From DASPPK01 sp964399235 (GTDB lineage: Archaea; Thermoproteota; Bathyarchaeia; Bathyarchaeales; Bathycorpusculaceae): 13,322 nucleotides of DNA. The stretch lies in assembly GCA_964399235.1 (NCBI GenBank), contig CAYNQC010000033.1, positions 1 to 13,322 of the forward strand, in the 5' to 3' direction. The position numbers and the translations under genes were made by a program. The notes under the pieces were generated by a model. That model worked only from the letters and a program-made list of their open reading frames with translations. It did not search any database and was not told the DNA's origin. The number at the start of each line of letters is the position of its first letter. Position 1 is the stretch's first letter. This document shows positions 6,524 to 13,322 of this stretch, in pieces.

Positions 6524-7297
6524 ATGGAGGCAGCCGCTGTCAGTGTCGAAGGGCTCGTTGTTAGTTACGGCTCTTTTGTCGCTGTTGAAAACCTGTCTTT
6601 CACAGTTAAGAACGGAGAAATCTATGGACTTCTCGGTCCAAACGGTGCTGGAAAGACTACCACTATTAAAGTCCTTGTAGGTGTGCTGGAACCGCGTTCC
6701 GGCAAGGTGGAAATCTATAACACGCCCCTTTCAGATGAAGTTGCGGCAAAAAGCCAGATTGGATATGTACCCGAAGAAGTTGTCTTGCTTGACTCGCTTA
6801 CTCCTCGTGAATTCTTAGAGTTCGTGGCCTCTATTAGGCGGTTAAGTAAAGATACAATCAATTCAAAGCTTGAGAGGTATATTTCGGCTTTTGAACTCAA
6901 GCAGTATTTTGACACGCCCATCGCCGCCTTGTCAATGGGCAACAAACAGAAAGTCGCTATCGTGGCGGCCTTGCTGCATGATCCCAAATTACTGATTTTG
7001 GATGAGCCGCTCATAGGTTTAGACGCACGTTCTTCAAAGATACTGAAGGAACTCATCACCTTCCATGCCAAGAAGGGTGGAGCCGTAATATTCTCAACGC
7101 ACATCATGGAAGTCGCTGAAAAACTGTGCACCAAAGTCGGAATAATAAACAAGGGAAAAATCGTCGGAGAAGGCACGGTTGAAGACCTCCGCAAACTCGT
7201 CAGAAGTGCTGAAGGCTCACTAGAGGACATTTTCTTAAAGGTAACCGAGCAAGAAGCAGGAATGCAGGACATAATAAAAGCCCTCGAAGAGGAGTAA
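6524..7297 (+). CDS. ABC-2 type transporter ATP-binding protein
   Basis: The protein is 257 aa. It powers export by hydrolysing ATP at the inner membrane face, with the permease encoded next. In numbering from the ATG at 6524, Walker A is GPNGAGKTT (38-46), Walker B LLILDEP (156-162), the D-loop GLD (165-167) and the switch His H193 in FSTHIME. Two positions differ from the textbook: the Q-loop region reads GYVPEEV (Glu where Gln is usual) and the signature reads LSMGNKQK rather than LSGGQ. Both variants are known in ABC-2 drug, lipid or bacteriocin exporters of the YxlF/NatA kind, so activity is still expected. The permease gene starts seven bases after the stop, and GAGGAG at the end of this gene is its ribosome site. 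The substrate cannot be read. Confidence 0.95.
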   Translation: MEAAAVSVEGLVVSYGSFVAVENLSFTVKNGEIYGLLGPNGAGKTTTIKVLVGVLEPRSGKVEIYNTPLSDEVAAKSQIGYVPEEVVLLDSLTPREFLEFVASIRRLSKDTINSKLERYISAFELKQYFDTPIAALSMGNKQKVAIVAALLHDPKLLILDEPLIGLDARSSKILKELITFHAKKGGAVIFSTHIMEVAEKLCTKVGIINKGKIVGEGTVEDLRKLVRSAEGSLEDIFLKVTEQEAGMQDIIKALEEE

Positions 7298-7303
7298 CCC
7301 TCA

Positions 7304-8941
7304 GTGAAATTCTCTGAACTCTGGCGACTCTCGACCACGGCTTACAAGGAAGTTTCATTTCAATCCATCTTTTCACTCCGCGCAGGTTCCGCACTGCCAC
7401 AAGGAGGACGAAAGGACGTCAAACAACTCATTTCAAGTGCAAAATACAACACTCTGATCAGCAAGTTAATCACGACATTGTTCATCGCGATATTCGCCTT
7501 CGTCGTCTTCCTTCCGGTTCTGATGGGAGACACAAACCTCAGCATGCCGCTGGAAATAGCGTTGCCAGGAAGCATTACCGCGTTTCTCACAGTCATATTG
7601 TTCCTCATAGTCTTCATGGGGCTCCAAGTTTCCACTTCTTTCGTGTCCTCCAAAATCGTGGATGTTCTAAATCCTCTCCCACTTTCTAAGAACGATATTT
7701 CAAAAATCGTCTTTCTGTGTTTCATAAGGATATTCGACATCCCCCTAGTCGCTGCTGGAATCGTTTTTCTCGCGGTCTACTTTATCATCGGCGGAACAAT
7801 CTTAGGCGGGTTATTGTCTCTTGTCAGCATCGCGATTACGGAGATCTTTGCCCTCACGCTTACGGTGTTCTCAGCACGGTTTTTCTATTCAAGAGTAGCG
7901 AGAGCGTCTGGCAGATCATTTTGGCAAACGTTTCTAAGACTGGCATTCATGTTTGTGTGGATTCTCCCAACATTCGCAGCATACTTTGTAGTGAATTTCG
8001 CAAGAGAGATCGTTCAGTTTTTCGCATATTTGACGCAGGGTCTTTCGGCTCTTTCCTACTTTCTAGTTTTGATTTATCCATTTTCATACGGGTTTCTGGT
8101 CTCTTACACCAGTTTCTTTCATACGACCGATTATGTCACTTTAGTGCTCTCAACAGCTTCCAGTGTGGCGTACGCGGTAGCTGCTTTTTACTGTGTGAGA
8201 TGGGTCACGAGGACCATCTGGGAAATTGGCGCAGGGGGCATAGCAAGAGGTGTGAGAGAAGTAGTAAAAGATACGATTATCCGGCCTCAGATTCCATGGC
8301 TCGGGATCATTCGCAAAGACTTAAGAGTGGCTTCAAGAGCGCCGTCTTTTGCCAGCCTGTTTCTTCTTCCTGTCGTGCAGACGGCTGTTCTTGCAGTCAC
8401 GTTTTCTTCAATGAGCGAAATCGGATTGAACGCTGCGTTGGGGATTCTCATAGGGATTTCAATGATCACGCTTTTGCTTCCGCCGACTTTGCTTTCTATA
8501 GAAGGCTTGGCGTCAGCCTACACGCGGCATCTTCCGTTGAAGAAAAGAACCCTAGTTACTGCAAAAGCACTTCTGGCAACTGTCACTTACATTTTTTCGT
8601 TGATAGTGCTTTCAATCGTATCATTGGTTCTTGGAAAAAACTTCACATTAATCCTCGTTTTCGGAGCAATCCATGGATTTTCAGTTTCGGCTGCAATAAT
8701 GCTTGAGTTGACAATTCTCTTGAGAAAGTTGTGGAAAGAAGGATTCGCCGTGGGGAATATCTACTCCCGAATATCTACCTACATTTTGATCTTAATTCCA
8801 GGATACGTAATGGCGGCTATCCCAATGATCTGCGCCATCGTCGCCTTGTTTGTCGCACCGACTTTTGTCTTACAGGTTTTTCTTGCTGCTGCAGTCACAG
8901 AATTCGCCGTCATGACCACAATTGTTGCCTATAAGGAATAG
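7304..8941 (+). CDS. Large ABC-2 type permease, internally duplicated
   Basis: The protein is 545 aa from a GTG at 7304, nine bases after GGAG. Roughly 12-13 membrane segments fall in two groups: about 52-300 and about 350-540. A polar stretch lies between them (300-348, IGAGGIARGVREVVKDTII...IIRKDLRVASR). Each half has the LPL element that ABC-2 permeases carry after an early helix: NPLPLSKNDISK (123-134) and RHLPLKKRTLVTAK (408-421). This suggests that one chain holds both permease units that normally pair as a dimer. The N-terminal 50 residues are polar and likely cytoplasmic. With the ATPase upstream it forms a two-gene exporter. The substrate is unknown. Its last 13 bases overlap the 3' end of the convergent radical SAM gene. 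Confidence 0.9.
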   Translation: MKFSELWRLSTTAYKEVSFQSIFSLRAGSALPQGGRKDVKQLISSAKYNTLISKLITTLFIAIFAFVVFLPVLMGDTNLSMPLEIALPGSITAFLTVILFLIVFMGLQVSTSFVSSKIVDVLNPLPLSKNDISKIVFLCFIRIFDIPLVAAGIVFLAVYFIIGGTILGGLLSLVSIAITEIFALTLTVFSARFFYSRVARASGRSFWQTFLRLAFMFVWILPTFAAYFVVNFAREIVQFFAYLTQGLSALSYFLVLIYPFSYGFLVSYTSFFHTTDYVTLVLSTASSVAYAVAAFYCVRWVTRTIWEIGAGGIARGVREVVKDTIIRPQIPWLGIIRKDLRVASRAPSFASLFLLPVVQTAVLAVTFSSMSEIGLNAALGILIGISMITLLLPPTLLSIEGLASAYTRHLPLKKRTLVTAKALLATVTYIFSLIVLSIVSLVLGKNFTLILVFGAIHGFSVSAAIMLELTILLRKLWKEGFAVGNIYSRISTYILILIPGYVMAAIPMICAIVALFVAPTFVLQVFLAAAVTEFAVMTTIVAYKE

Positions 8942-9933
8942 TATCTGGTTCTCATGTCCATGTAAATTTGTGAACAACAAAGTGAAGAGAAAGATGTACC
9001 ATATCCGCGGCTTTCGGCGAATTTCACGGCTTCTTCTGTTGGAAAAGCAATAGCCTCAACGCCGGCTTTTATCGCAAGTATCTCCGTCTGGCTTCGGTCT
9101 TTGTCTCTGGGGCGCATGCAGCCGAGAACCAACGGGGTTTGGGTGAACATTGCTCTGCCACACGCGACTACTCTGGCAATGTCAATGGGTTTTGGAGGCT
9201 TGACGCATTCCATTTCTGTCCCGCGGATCGGCATGAAAGCGATGACCACCAGAGCAGCAGGTTTGTATTTAGAAATCATCTGCAACGCCCGAAATTCACC
9301 TTTGAGCCTTCCGTAGTGCAACCCGACGATTACGTGCGGGACAAACGGAATTCCAGCGTGGTGCAGAGCTCGCATCGAATTCTCGTAGTCCTTCACCTTT
9401 ACGTTCAGCCTGTAAACGTCTCGTATAGTTTCATTCGAGCCGAGAATGTCCAGGAGTGCTGCGTCAACGCCAGCCTCCTTCAAAGCCAATGCCAATCGAA
9501 AATCAATGACTCCAGTATGGACGAAAATTGTCAAGCCTAGTTCACGTTTGATTCTTCCGACTATGTCGACGAAACCTTCCAGCGGCACTGATCCGTTGGG
9601 CAAGCATCCGCCGCTTATTAGACAGCCTAGGGCACCCTTTTCCTTCAGTTCGATGCAGCGTTCGTAGAGAGCATCAGGTGTGGTGGCCGGATACATGGTG
9701 TTCAGGACTATTCCGCCGCAGTGCTTACATCTCAGTTGACAGCCCTTTCCAGTCACGGATATCGTGGGAAAGTCATTCGGAGTAGAACAGTAGTAGCTTG
9801 TCTTGTAATACATGAAGCTGGGCGCGTAAAAATGAATATTCCTTGTTCCACCGTCACTTATGTTCTTGTCTAAGAAAGAAGAAAGCTCTTTCTCGTTGAT
9901 GCGCCAGAGACGTTTAGCCAGATCTGAAGTCAT
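8929..9933 (-). CDS. Radical SAM protein, COG1856-like; candidate LipS-type lipoyl synthase component
   Basis: The protein is 334 aa from the ATG at 9933. The radical SAM cluster motif CX3CX2C is C65-QLR-C69-KH-C72, inside ISVTGKGCQLRCKHCGG. A glycine-rich SAM-contact region follows at LISGGCLPNG (105-114). Further cysteines at C49, C272 (GCMRPRDKDRSQ) and C319-C320 (SSLCC) could hold an auxiliary cluster. The protein belongs to the group long annotated as a homolog of biotin synthase. In Thermococcus two such radical SAM proteins (LipS1 and LipS2) together insert the two sulfur atoms of the lipoyl group. The partner here is the divergent radical SAM gene at 10497. I do not assign the 1/2 numbering. 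It follows the regulator gene by 32 bases on the same strand, so they probably share a transcript. Confidence 0.88.
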   Translation of the reverse strand: MTSDLAKRLWRINEKELSSFLDKNISDGGTRNIHFYAPSFMYYKTSYYCSTPNDFPTISVTGKGCQLRCKHCGGIVLNTMYPATTPDALYERCIELKEKGALGCLISGGCLPNGSVPLEGFVDIVGRIKRELGLTIFVHTGVIDFRLALALKEAGVDAALLDILGSNETIRDVYRLNVKVKDYENSMRALHHAGIPFVPHVIVGLHYGRLKGEFRALQMISKYKPAALVVIAFMPIRGTEMECVKPPKPIDIARVVACGRAMFTQTPLVLGCMRPRDKDRSQTEILAIKAGVEAIAFPTEEAVKFAESRGYGTSFSSLCCSQIYMDMRTRYYSL

Positions 9934-9965
9934 TTCGTGTCTGTAGGGACTGCTTCGGATTTGGC

Positions 9966-10391
9966 TTAATACTTTTCGTCTTGCCTGTCTGATTGTTCCT
10001 TGTAGTCCTGTGTTAGAAAAGGCAACGACTGCGTCGCGTCATCCAAGGCGGAGAGGGTGTTCGAGATTTTTTCGAAGTATTTTCGGAAGTTCAAAGTCTT
10101 GAAGACAGCAACGCCTCTTTCAGTTATAGCATAGTTTGTGTCTTTTGGCAACGGACGTTCTTCAACCAGTCCGTTTTCTACCAAAAAGCCCAAACGTTTT
10201 GCAAGCATCGTGCAGTCCATATCGGTTTCATAAGCAATGCGGTCGATTGGTTGAGGCTTCTTCACTAAGGCTTCAAGAATCGCTTCATAAGATTCGAGCT
10301 TTGACTTACGCAAGTTTGTGCACCAGTTCTCTTCGTCATGCTCCGTTTTGGATAAAGCGTTTATGAAGTTACAATCTTTACGGGCAAACAT
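9966..10391 (-). CDS. Winged helix-turn-helix regulator, ArnR1/HTH_45-like
   Basis: The protein is 141 aa from the ATG at 10391. Residues about 31-100 form a winged helix: ESYEAILEALVKKPQPIDRIAYETDMDC (33-60), then a recognition helix TMLAKRLGFLVENGLV (61-76), a wing ERPLPKDTNYAITERG (78-93) and a helix. This is the common archaeal single-domain pattern. A C-terminal helix (about 102-125) may dimerise. The first 28 residues are not typical of the family and have no second Met, so the true start may lie inside, for example at a TTG codon near residue 27. It is placed between two radical SAM genes, in operon with one and divergent from the other, which fits local control of both. No ligand-binding domain is seen. 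Confidence 0.88.
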   Translation of the reverse strand: MFARKDCNFINALSKTEHDEENWCTNLRKSKLESYEAILEALVKKPQPIDRIAYETDMDCTMLAKRLGFLVENGLVEERPLPKDTNYAITERGVAVFKTLNFRKYFEKISNTLSALDDATQSLPFLTQDYKEQSDRQDEKY

Positions 10392-10395
10392 GTGT

Positions 10396-10412
10396 TCAAA
10401 TCTAGAATTTGA
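10396..10412. promoter_or_regulatory. Inverted repeat before the regulator start (candidate operator)
   Basis: TCAAAT-CTAGA-ATTTGA has two perfect 6-bp arms with a 5-base spacer, and includes TCTAGA. It begins 4 bases before the regulator's ATG, where a bound protein would block initiation on the minus strand. It also lies upstream of the divergent radical SAM gene. The spacing and symmetry suit a dimeric winged-helix protein. Autoregulation is inferred. Confidence 0.4.
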
Positions 10413-10427
10413 GGAAAAAGCAGCAAG

Positions 10428-10467
10428 TCTTTAATTCGAGGCAACACTTCTGCACTTTCTAAAATAG
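10428..10467. promoter_or_regulatory. TATA-like elements of the divergent promoter
   Basis: Read on the minus strand, GAATTAAAGA (10437-10428) sits about 40 bases before the regulator's ATG. Read on the plus strand, TCTAAAATA (10458-10466) lies 31-39 bases before the ATG at 10497 and would give an almost leaderless transcript. The whole divergent region is about 105 bases. Confidence 0.35.
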
Positions 10468-10496
10468 CACTTCACAAGAAAACGACCGTGGGAATC

Positions 10497-11507
10497 ATGA
10501 AAGACACTCCACATCTGCCAAGGCAAATCCGCGTCTCCGCAGGCTCGGCAATAGTGCTTGGACTGGCAAATGGCAAACTTGATGCAGCCCCCACGACGGC
10601 GTACTTGATGACGTACAGAAAGGCAAGGTGCAACGCCAACTGTGCCTTCTGCCCACAAGCCAGGGAAAGTAAAGGCAGAGCAGACATGCTTTCCAGAGTC
10701 TCATGGCCCTCCTACCCGACCCGACTAGTCATTGACGGCATAAGCAGAGCTTCTGAAAACGGAAAAGCGAAACGTGTGTGCATTCAAGCTTTGAACTATC
10801 CGCAGGTGTTCGACCATTTGGTGGCCTTGGTGAAAACAATTTGCAGCCATGTTAACATTCCCATCTCGGTTTCTTGCCAACCCCTCACTCGAGACAACGT
10901 TGTCCAATTGACTCGTGCAGGAATAGAAAGAATAGGCATCCCCCTCGATGCGCCGTCAGAAGAGATTTTCACAAGTATAAAAGGCGTGTTGGCAGGGGGT
11001 CCTTACGACTGGAAGACACAGTGGCAATCACTGAATGAAGCTGTGAGTATTCTGGGAAGGGGAAAGGTGAGCACACATTTCATCGTTGGGCTTGGCGAGA
11101 CGGAAAGACAAATGGTAGAAGTGATCCAGAGATGCATAGACATGGGAGTTCTCCCAGGACTCTTTGCCTTCACGCCGATTCCAGGAACAGCCCTTGCCGA
11201 AAAATCTCAGCCTCCACTCGCAAAATATAGGCGAATCCAAATTGCCAGGTATTTAATTCTCCATGGAATCGCCCGATGTGAAGGCATGAGTTTTGATGAC
11301 AAAGATGATCTGTCGGATTTTGGAGTGGATGACGAGACCTTGCTTCACATTGCCAAGAAAGGTGAAGCCTTCAGAACTTCAGGATGCCCAGACTGCAACC
11401 GACCATACTACAACGAGAAACCCACCGGACCCCTGTACAATTATCCCAATAGACTTACCAAGGACGAGGTAAGAGCTGTTGAGAAACAGCTTGGGCTTTT
11501 CAGGTAG
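10497..11507 (+). CDS. Radical SAM protein, COG2516-like; candidate second LipS-type lipoyl synthase component
   Basis: The protein is 336 aa from the ATG at 10497. A GTG at 10488 would add three residues. The cluster motif CX3CX2C is C45-NAN-C49-AF-C52 in TYRKARCNANCAFCPQA. SAM/TIM-barrel strands follow, including VCIQALNYP (94-102) and STHFIVGLGETER (192-204). A conserved C-terminal CPDCNRPYYNE (C297, C300) is a likely ligand set for a second iron-sulfur cluster, as expected of sulfur-inserting enzymes such as lipoyl and biotin synthases. COG2516 proteins are labelled biotin synthase-related. Taken with the COG1856-like partner next door, the best reading is the two-component archaeal lipoyl synthase, acting on octanoyl groups on E2 or GcvH-type carrier proteins. 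No carrier, ligase or octanoyltransferase gene lies in the window. Confidence 0.88.
   Translation: MKDTPHLPRQIRVSAGSAIVLGLANGKLDAAPTTAYLMTYRKARCNANCAFCPQARESKGRADMLSRVSWPSYPTRLVIDGISRASENGKAKRVCIQALNYPQVFDHLVALVKTICSHVNIPISVSCQPLTRDNVVQLTRAGIERIGIPLDAPSEEIFTSIKGVLAGGPYDWKTQWQSLNEAVSILGRGKVSTHFIVGLGETERQMVEVIQRCIDMGVLPGLFAFTPIPGTALAEKSQPPLAKYRRIQIARYLILHGIARCEGMSFDDKDDLSDFGVDDETLLHIAKKGEAFRTSGCPDCNRPYYNEKPTGPLYNYPNRLTKDEVRAVEKQLGLFR
11474..11491 (+). other. 7-bp stem with GAGA (GNRA) tetraloop at the end of the radical SAM gene
   Basis: AGCTGTT-GAGA-AACAGCT is a perfect stem-loop within the last codons, followed by GGGCTTTT. It may affect transcript ends or be chance. Archaeal termination depends mainly on U-tracts, and only a four-T run (11497-11500) is close. 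Confidence 0.25.
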
Positions 11508-11557
11508 CACTGCCTTTTCGAACACTAGGCAAAATGGTTATTGAGTCGAAAAATCTA

Positions 11558-11572
11558 TGTGTAAGATACACA
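11558..11572. promoter_or_regulatory. Inverted repeat before the CoA-transferase genes (candidate operator/TATA)
   Basis: TGTGTA-AGA-TACACA has perfect 6-bp arms and a 3-base spacer. It lies 22-36 bases before the GTG at 11595, the distance expected for a TATA box of a leaderless or short-leader transcript. A regulator bound here would compete with TBP. No cognate regulator gene is adjacent to this unit. Confidence 0.4.
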
Positions 11573-11594
11573 ATTATCCAAGCCTAAGCGGTTG

Positions 11595-12515
11595 GTGAAA
11601 ACTTTGGTTGAGGCCCCTATCGAAGACAAACGAATCACTTTGAAAGAAGCCGTTAAGCTTGTGCCAGATGGCTCCCATCTTTTCTGGGGAGGCTTCGGTT
11701 TCCAGCGTCCGCCGATGGCTTTTGCGCATGAACTTGTCAGACAGAAGAAGAGAGGTCTGACAATCTACACTTGCGGATCGGAAATGGACATCGACATACT
11801 GTCAGGTGCGAAGGTTGTTTCACGCTACGAGCTGGCGTTCTACGCGATAGAAGGCATAGGTCTCGTGCCCAACATTCAGAGAAGAGTGCGCGAGGGATCA
11901 ATTGAGATAGAAGACTATTCCAACCTCGCGATGGTGATGCGCTTTCTAGGAGGCGCGTTGGGGGTTCCCTTCATGCCGTTGAAAAGCATGCTCGGTACCG
12001 ACATGCTTGCGAAAAAAAGGTTCAGAGCACAGAAAGCCGAAATCATGGATTGCCCGTTTACTGGAGAGAAAGTGGTTCTGGTGCCGTCAGTTCGTCCAGA
12101 CTTTAGCATAATTCACGCTCAGCGCGTTGATCAAGAAGGGAACGTTCAGATAGATGGAATCAAGGGCGAAGACGTAGAAGGGGCGAGAGCAGGAAAAAAA
12201 GTCATTGTCATGACCGAGGAAATCGTCGACGCCGAGTTCATACGTTCCCAGCCGGATCAAACGATCATACCGAACATTTACGTGACACATGTTGTCGAGT
12301 GTCCGTGGGGCTCGCATCCGATGATGGTTTACAATTACTATGATTATGACATGGAGCATGTTCGCACGTATTATGATCAATGTAAAACAGAGGAAGGATG
12401 GCAAAAATACTGCCAAGACTACATAACCAGCGTCAACAGCCACAACGAGTTCCTGCAAAAAATCGGAATGGAACGCCTCATGAAACACAAAGCAAAGAAG
12501 CCTTTCCCATACTAG
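11595..12515 (+). CDS. Family I CoA-transferase, alpha subunit (glutaconate CoA-transferase A-like)
   Basis: The protein is 306 aa from the GTG at 11595. A TTG at 11592 is directly before it, and neither has a clear ribosome site. The enzyme moves CoA between acyl-CoA and free carboxylic acids in the cytoplasm. The alpha subunit binds the CoA moiety and the beta subunit supplies the catalytic Glu. Family signs are DGSHLFWGGFGFQRPPMAFAHELVR (within 25-49), LTIYT then a D-rich MDIDILSGAKVV, GVPFMPLKSMLGTD (123-136), and VRPDFSIIHAQRVDQEGN in the second half. Length is close to the roughly 320 aa of bacterial GctA. The beta gene starts 14 bases after the stop, so the two are co-transcribed. The acid substrate cannot be decided: glutaconate, a 3-oxoacid, or an intermediate of ring degradation are all possible. 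Confidence 0.9.
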   Translation: MKTLVEAPIEDKRITLKEAVKLVPDGSHLFWGGFGFQRPPMAFAHELVRQKKRGLTIYTCGSEMDIDILSGAKVVSRYELAFYAIEGIGLVPNIQRRVREGSIEIEDYSNLAMVMRFLGGALGVPFMPLKSMLGTDMLAKKRFRAQKAEIMDCPFTGEKVVLVPSVRPDFSIIHAQRVDQEGNVQIDGIKGEDVEGARAGKKVIVMTEEIVDAEFIRSQPDQTIIPNIYVTHVVECPWGSHPMMVYNYYDYDMEHVRTYYDQCKTEEGWQKYCQDYITSVNSHNEFLQKIGMERLMKHKAKKPFPY

Positions 12516-12529
12516 GAGAGGATGAATAC

Positions 12530-13318
12530 ATGGTGAAATATGCAAAACCAGACGAATTCAACACACTTGAGCTGATGGCAGTGTGCGGTTCTAGACAAAT
12601 AAAGAATGGCGAGGTAGTTTTCATTGGAACCGGTTTGCCGATGATAGCGGCTTTGCTGGCTAAGAGAACGCATGCACCTGGAGCTCGAATCGTTTTCGAG
12701 GCAGGGTTCATAGATTCAAACGCAAAAGACATAGCATTATCCATAGCCGACTCTAGACTGGGCTGGCGAGCATCTGGCGCAATAGGGCTTCTTGAGACTT
12801 TGGGGCTGATGCTTCAAGGTGGACACGTGGACGTGGGGTTTGTGGGAGCGGCTCAAATTGATGAGTATGGCAACATAAACACCACGTATATTGGGCCTTT
12901 TGAGAAGCCAACCGTGAGGCTTCCAGGAAGCGGAGGGGGAAACGACATCATATCCTCGGCGAAACGAATAGTAGTGATAATGACGCATGAAAAGAGAAAA
13001 ATGGTCAAGAAACTTGACTATCTCACAAGCCCAGGCTTCCTTGACGGTCCCGGTGCCAGAGAAAAGGTCGGTCTAGTGGGAGGGGGACCTTCACTTGTGG
13101 TTACAAACCTTTGCCAGATGGATTTTGACCCGAAGACAAAACGCATGAGACTCGCAACGGTCCACCCGGGTGTGACCGCTCAGCAGGTGGTTGAGAATTC
13201 TGGTTTCGATCTGATAGTTCCCAAGGACGTGCCGGCGACGGATCTTCCGACATGCGAGGAATTAGATCTTTTGCGGTCTATAGATCCTAATGGAATTTAC
13301 ATACCAAGAAAAGCGTAG
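12530..13318 (+). CDS. Family I CoA-transferase, beta subunit (glutaconate CoA-transferase B-like)
   Basis: The protein is 262 aa from the ATG at 12530, with GGAGAGG (12515-12521) upstream. The open frame extends 44 codons further 5' into the alpha gene, but that part is unlike the family. The predicted catalytic glutamate is E57 in IVFEAGF, close to the Glu54 known in the Acidaminococcus glutaconate CoA-transferase beta subunit. It forms the glutamyl-CoA thioester. Other signs are VVFIGTGLPMIAALLAKR (29-46), GAAQIDEYGNINTT (106-119), GSGGGND (133-139) and VHPGVT (211-216). Keeping the Glu argues against the related IpdAB ring hydrolases, which lack it. The gene ends three bases before the last four bases of the window, so any further operon members are not visible. 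Confidence 0.92.
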   Translation: MVKYAKPDEFNTLELMAVCGSRQIKNGEVVFIGTGLPMIAALLAKRTHAPGARIVFEAGFIDSNAKDIALSIADSRLGWRASGAIGLLETLGLMLQGGHVDVGFVGAAQIDEYGNINTTYIGPFEKPTVRLPGSGGGNDIISSAKRIVVIMTHEKRKMVKKLDYLTSPGFLDGPGAREKVGLVGGGPSLVVTNLCQMDFDPKTKRMRLATVHPGVTAQQVVENSGFDLIVPKDVPATDLPTCEELDLLRSIDPNGIYIPRKA

Positions 13319-13322
13319 CGCG

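Noticed and set aside
6715..7338. A 207-codon minus-strand open frame opposite the ABC ATPase
   Set aside because: It is the complement of conserved Walker B and signature coding sequence. The Ser-rich translation has no family resemblance.
7717..8706. A 329-codon open frame on the plus strand inside the permease gene
   Set aside because: It is out of frame with a clear multi-helix permease, its translation is rich in Ser, Arg, Cys and His without any motif, and it has no ribosome site. It is an overlapping shadow.
10441..10475. Three CACTTC-like direct repeats before the radical SAM gene
   Set aside because: The copies are short and imperfect (CACTTCTG, CACTTTCT, CACTTCAC) with uneven spacing, so they are not distinguishable from chance.
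11515..11552. TTTTCGA/TCGAAAA inverted arms with a 24-base gap
   Set aside because: The loop is long, and the AT-rich arms are likely coincidental next to a better-placed repeat at 11558.

Overview
This 13.3 kb window looks like a chromosomal fragment of an uncultured archaeon, most likely in the Thermoproteota/Bathyarchaeia area. The taxonomic call is inference. It rests on archaeal-type CoA biosynthesis genes (pantoate kinase plus the short archaeal/eukaryotic PPAT), an archaeal DUF763 protein, an archaeal winged-helix regulator, TATA-like promoter elements, and a split, biotin-synthase-like pair of radical SAM proteins of the LipS1/LipS2 kind. Coding density is high. I found no tRNA, rRNA, CRISPR array, insertion sequence or phage gene.

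Layout. (1) 31-2045, minus strand: a two-part unknown protein with a recombinase-like N-terminus and a Cys-rich C-terminus, and a stand-alone nucleotidyltransferase, separated by a hairpin-rich 260-base gap. (2) 2347-4523, plus strand: a tight three-gene unit of an ECF-type S-component-like membrane protein, pantoate kinase and phosphopantetheine adenylyltransferase. This reads as a coenzyme A operon with a linked vitamin or precursor transporter. (3) 4578-6367: DUF763 (with a helix-hairpin-helix) and a DUF998 membrane protein. (4) 6524-8941: an ABC-2 ATPase and a large fused, internally duplicated permease. (5) 8929-11507: two radical SAM proteins flanking a winged-helix regulator. One (COG1856-like) lies behind the regulator on the minus strand and the other (COG2516-like) is transcribed divergently. 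I interpret this as a two-protein lipoyl synthase locus with its own regulator. (6) 11595-13318: both subunits of a family I (glutaconate-type) CoA-transferase, with the catalytic Glu retained in the beta subunit.

How they fit: two of the blocks concern acyl-carrying cofactors (CoA and lipoate), and a third uses CoA thioesters. The most interesting points are the S-component coupled to pantoate kinase, the divergent LipS/regulator/LipS arrangement with an inverted repeat directly before the regulator start, and the unknown two-domain protein at the left edge.
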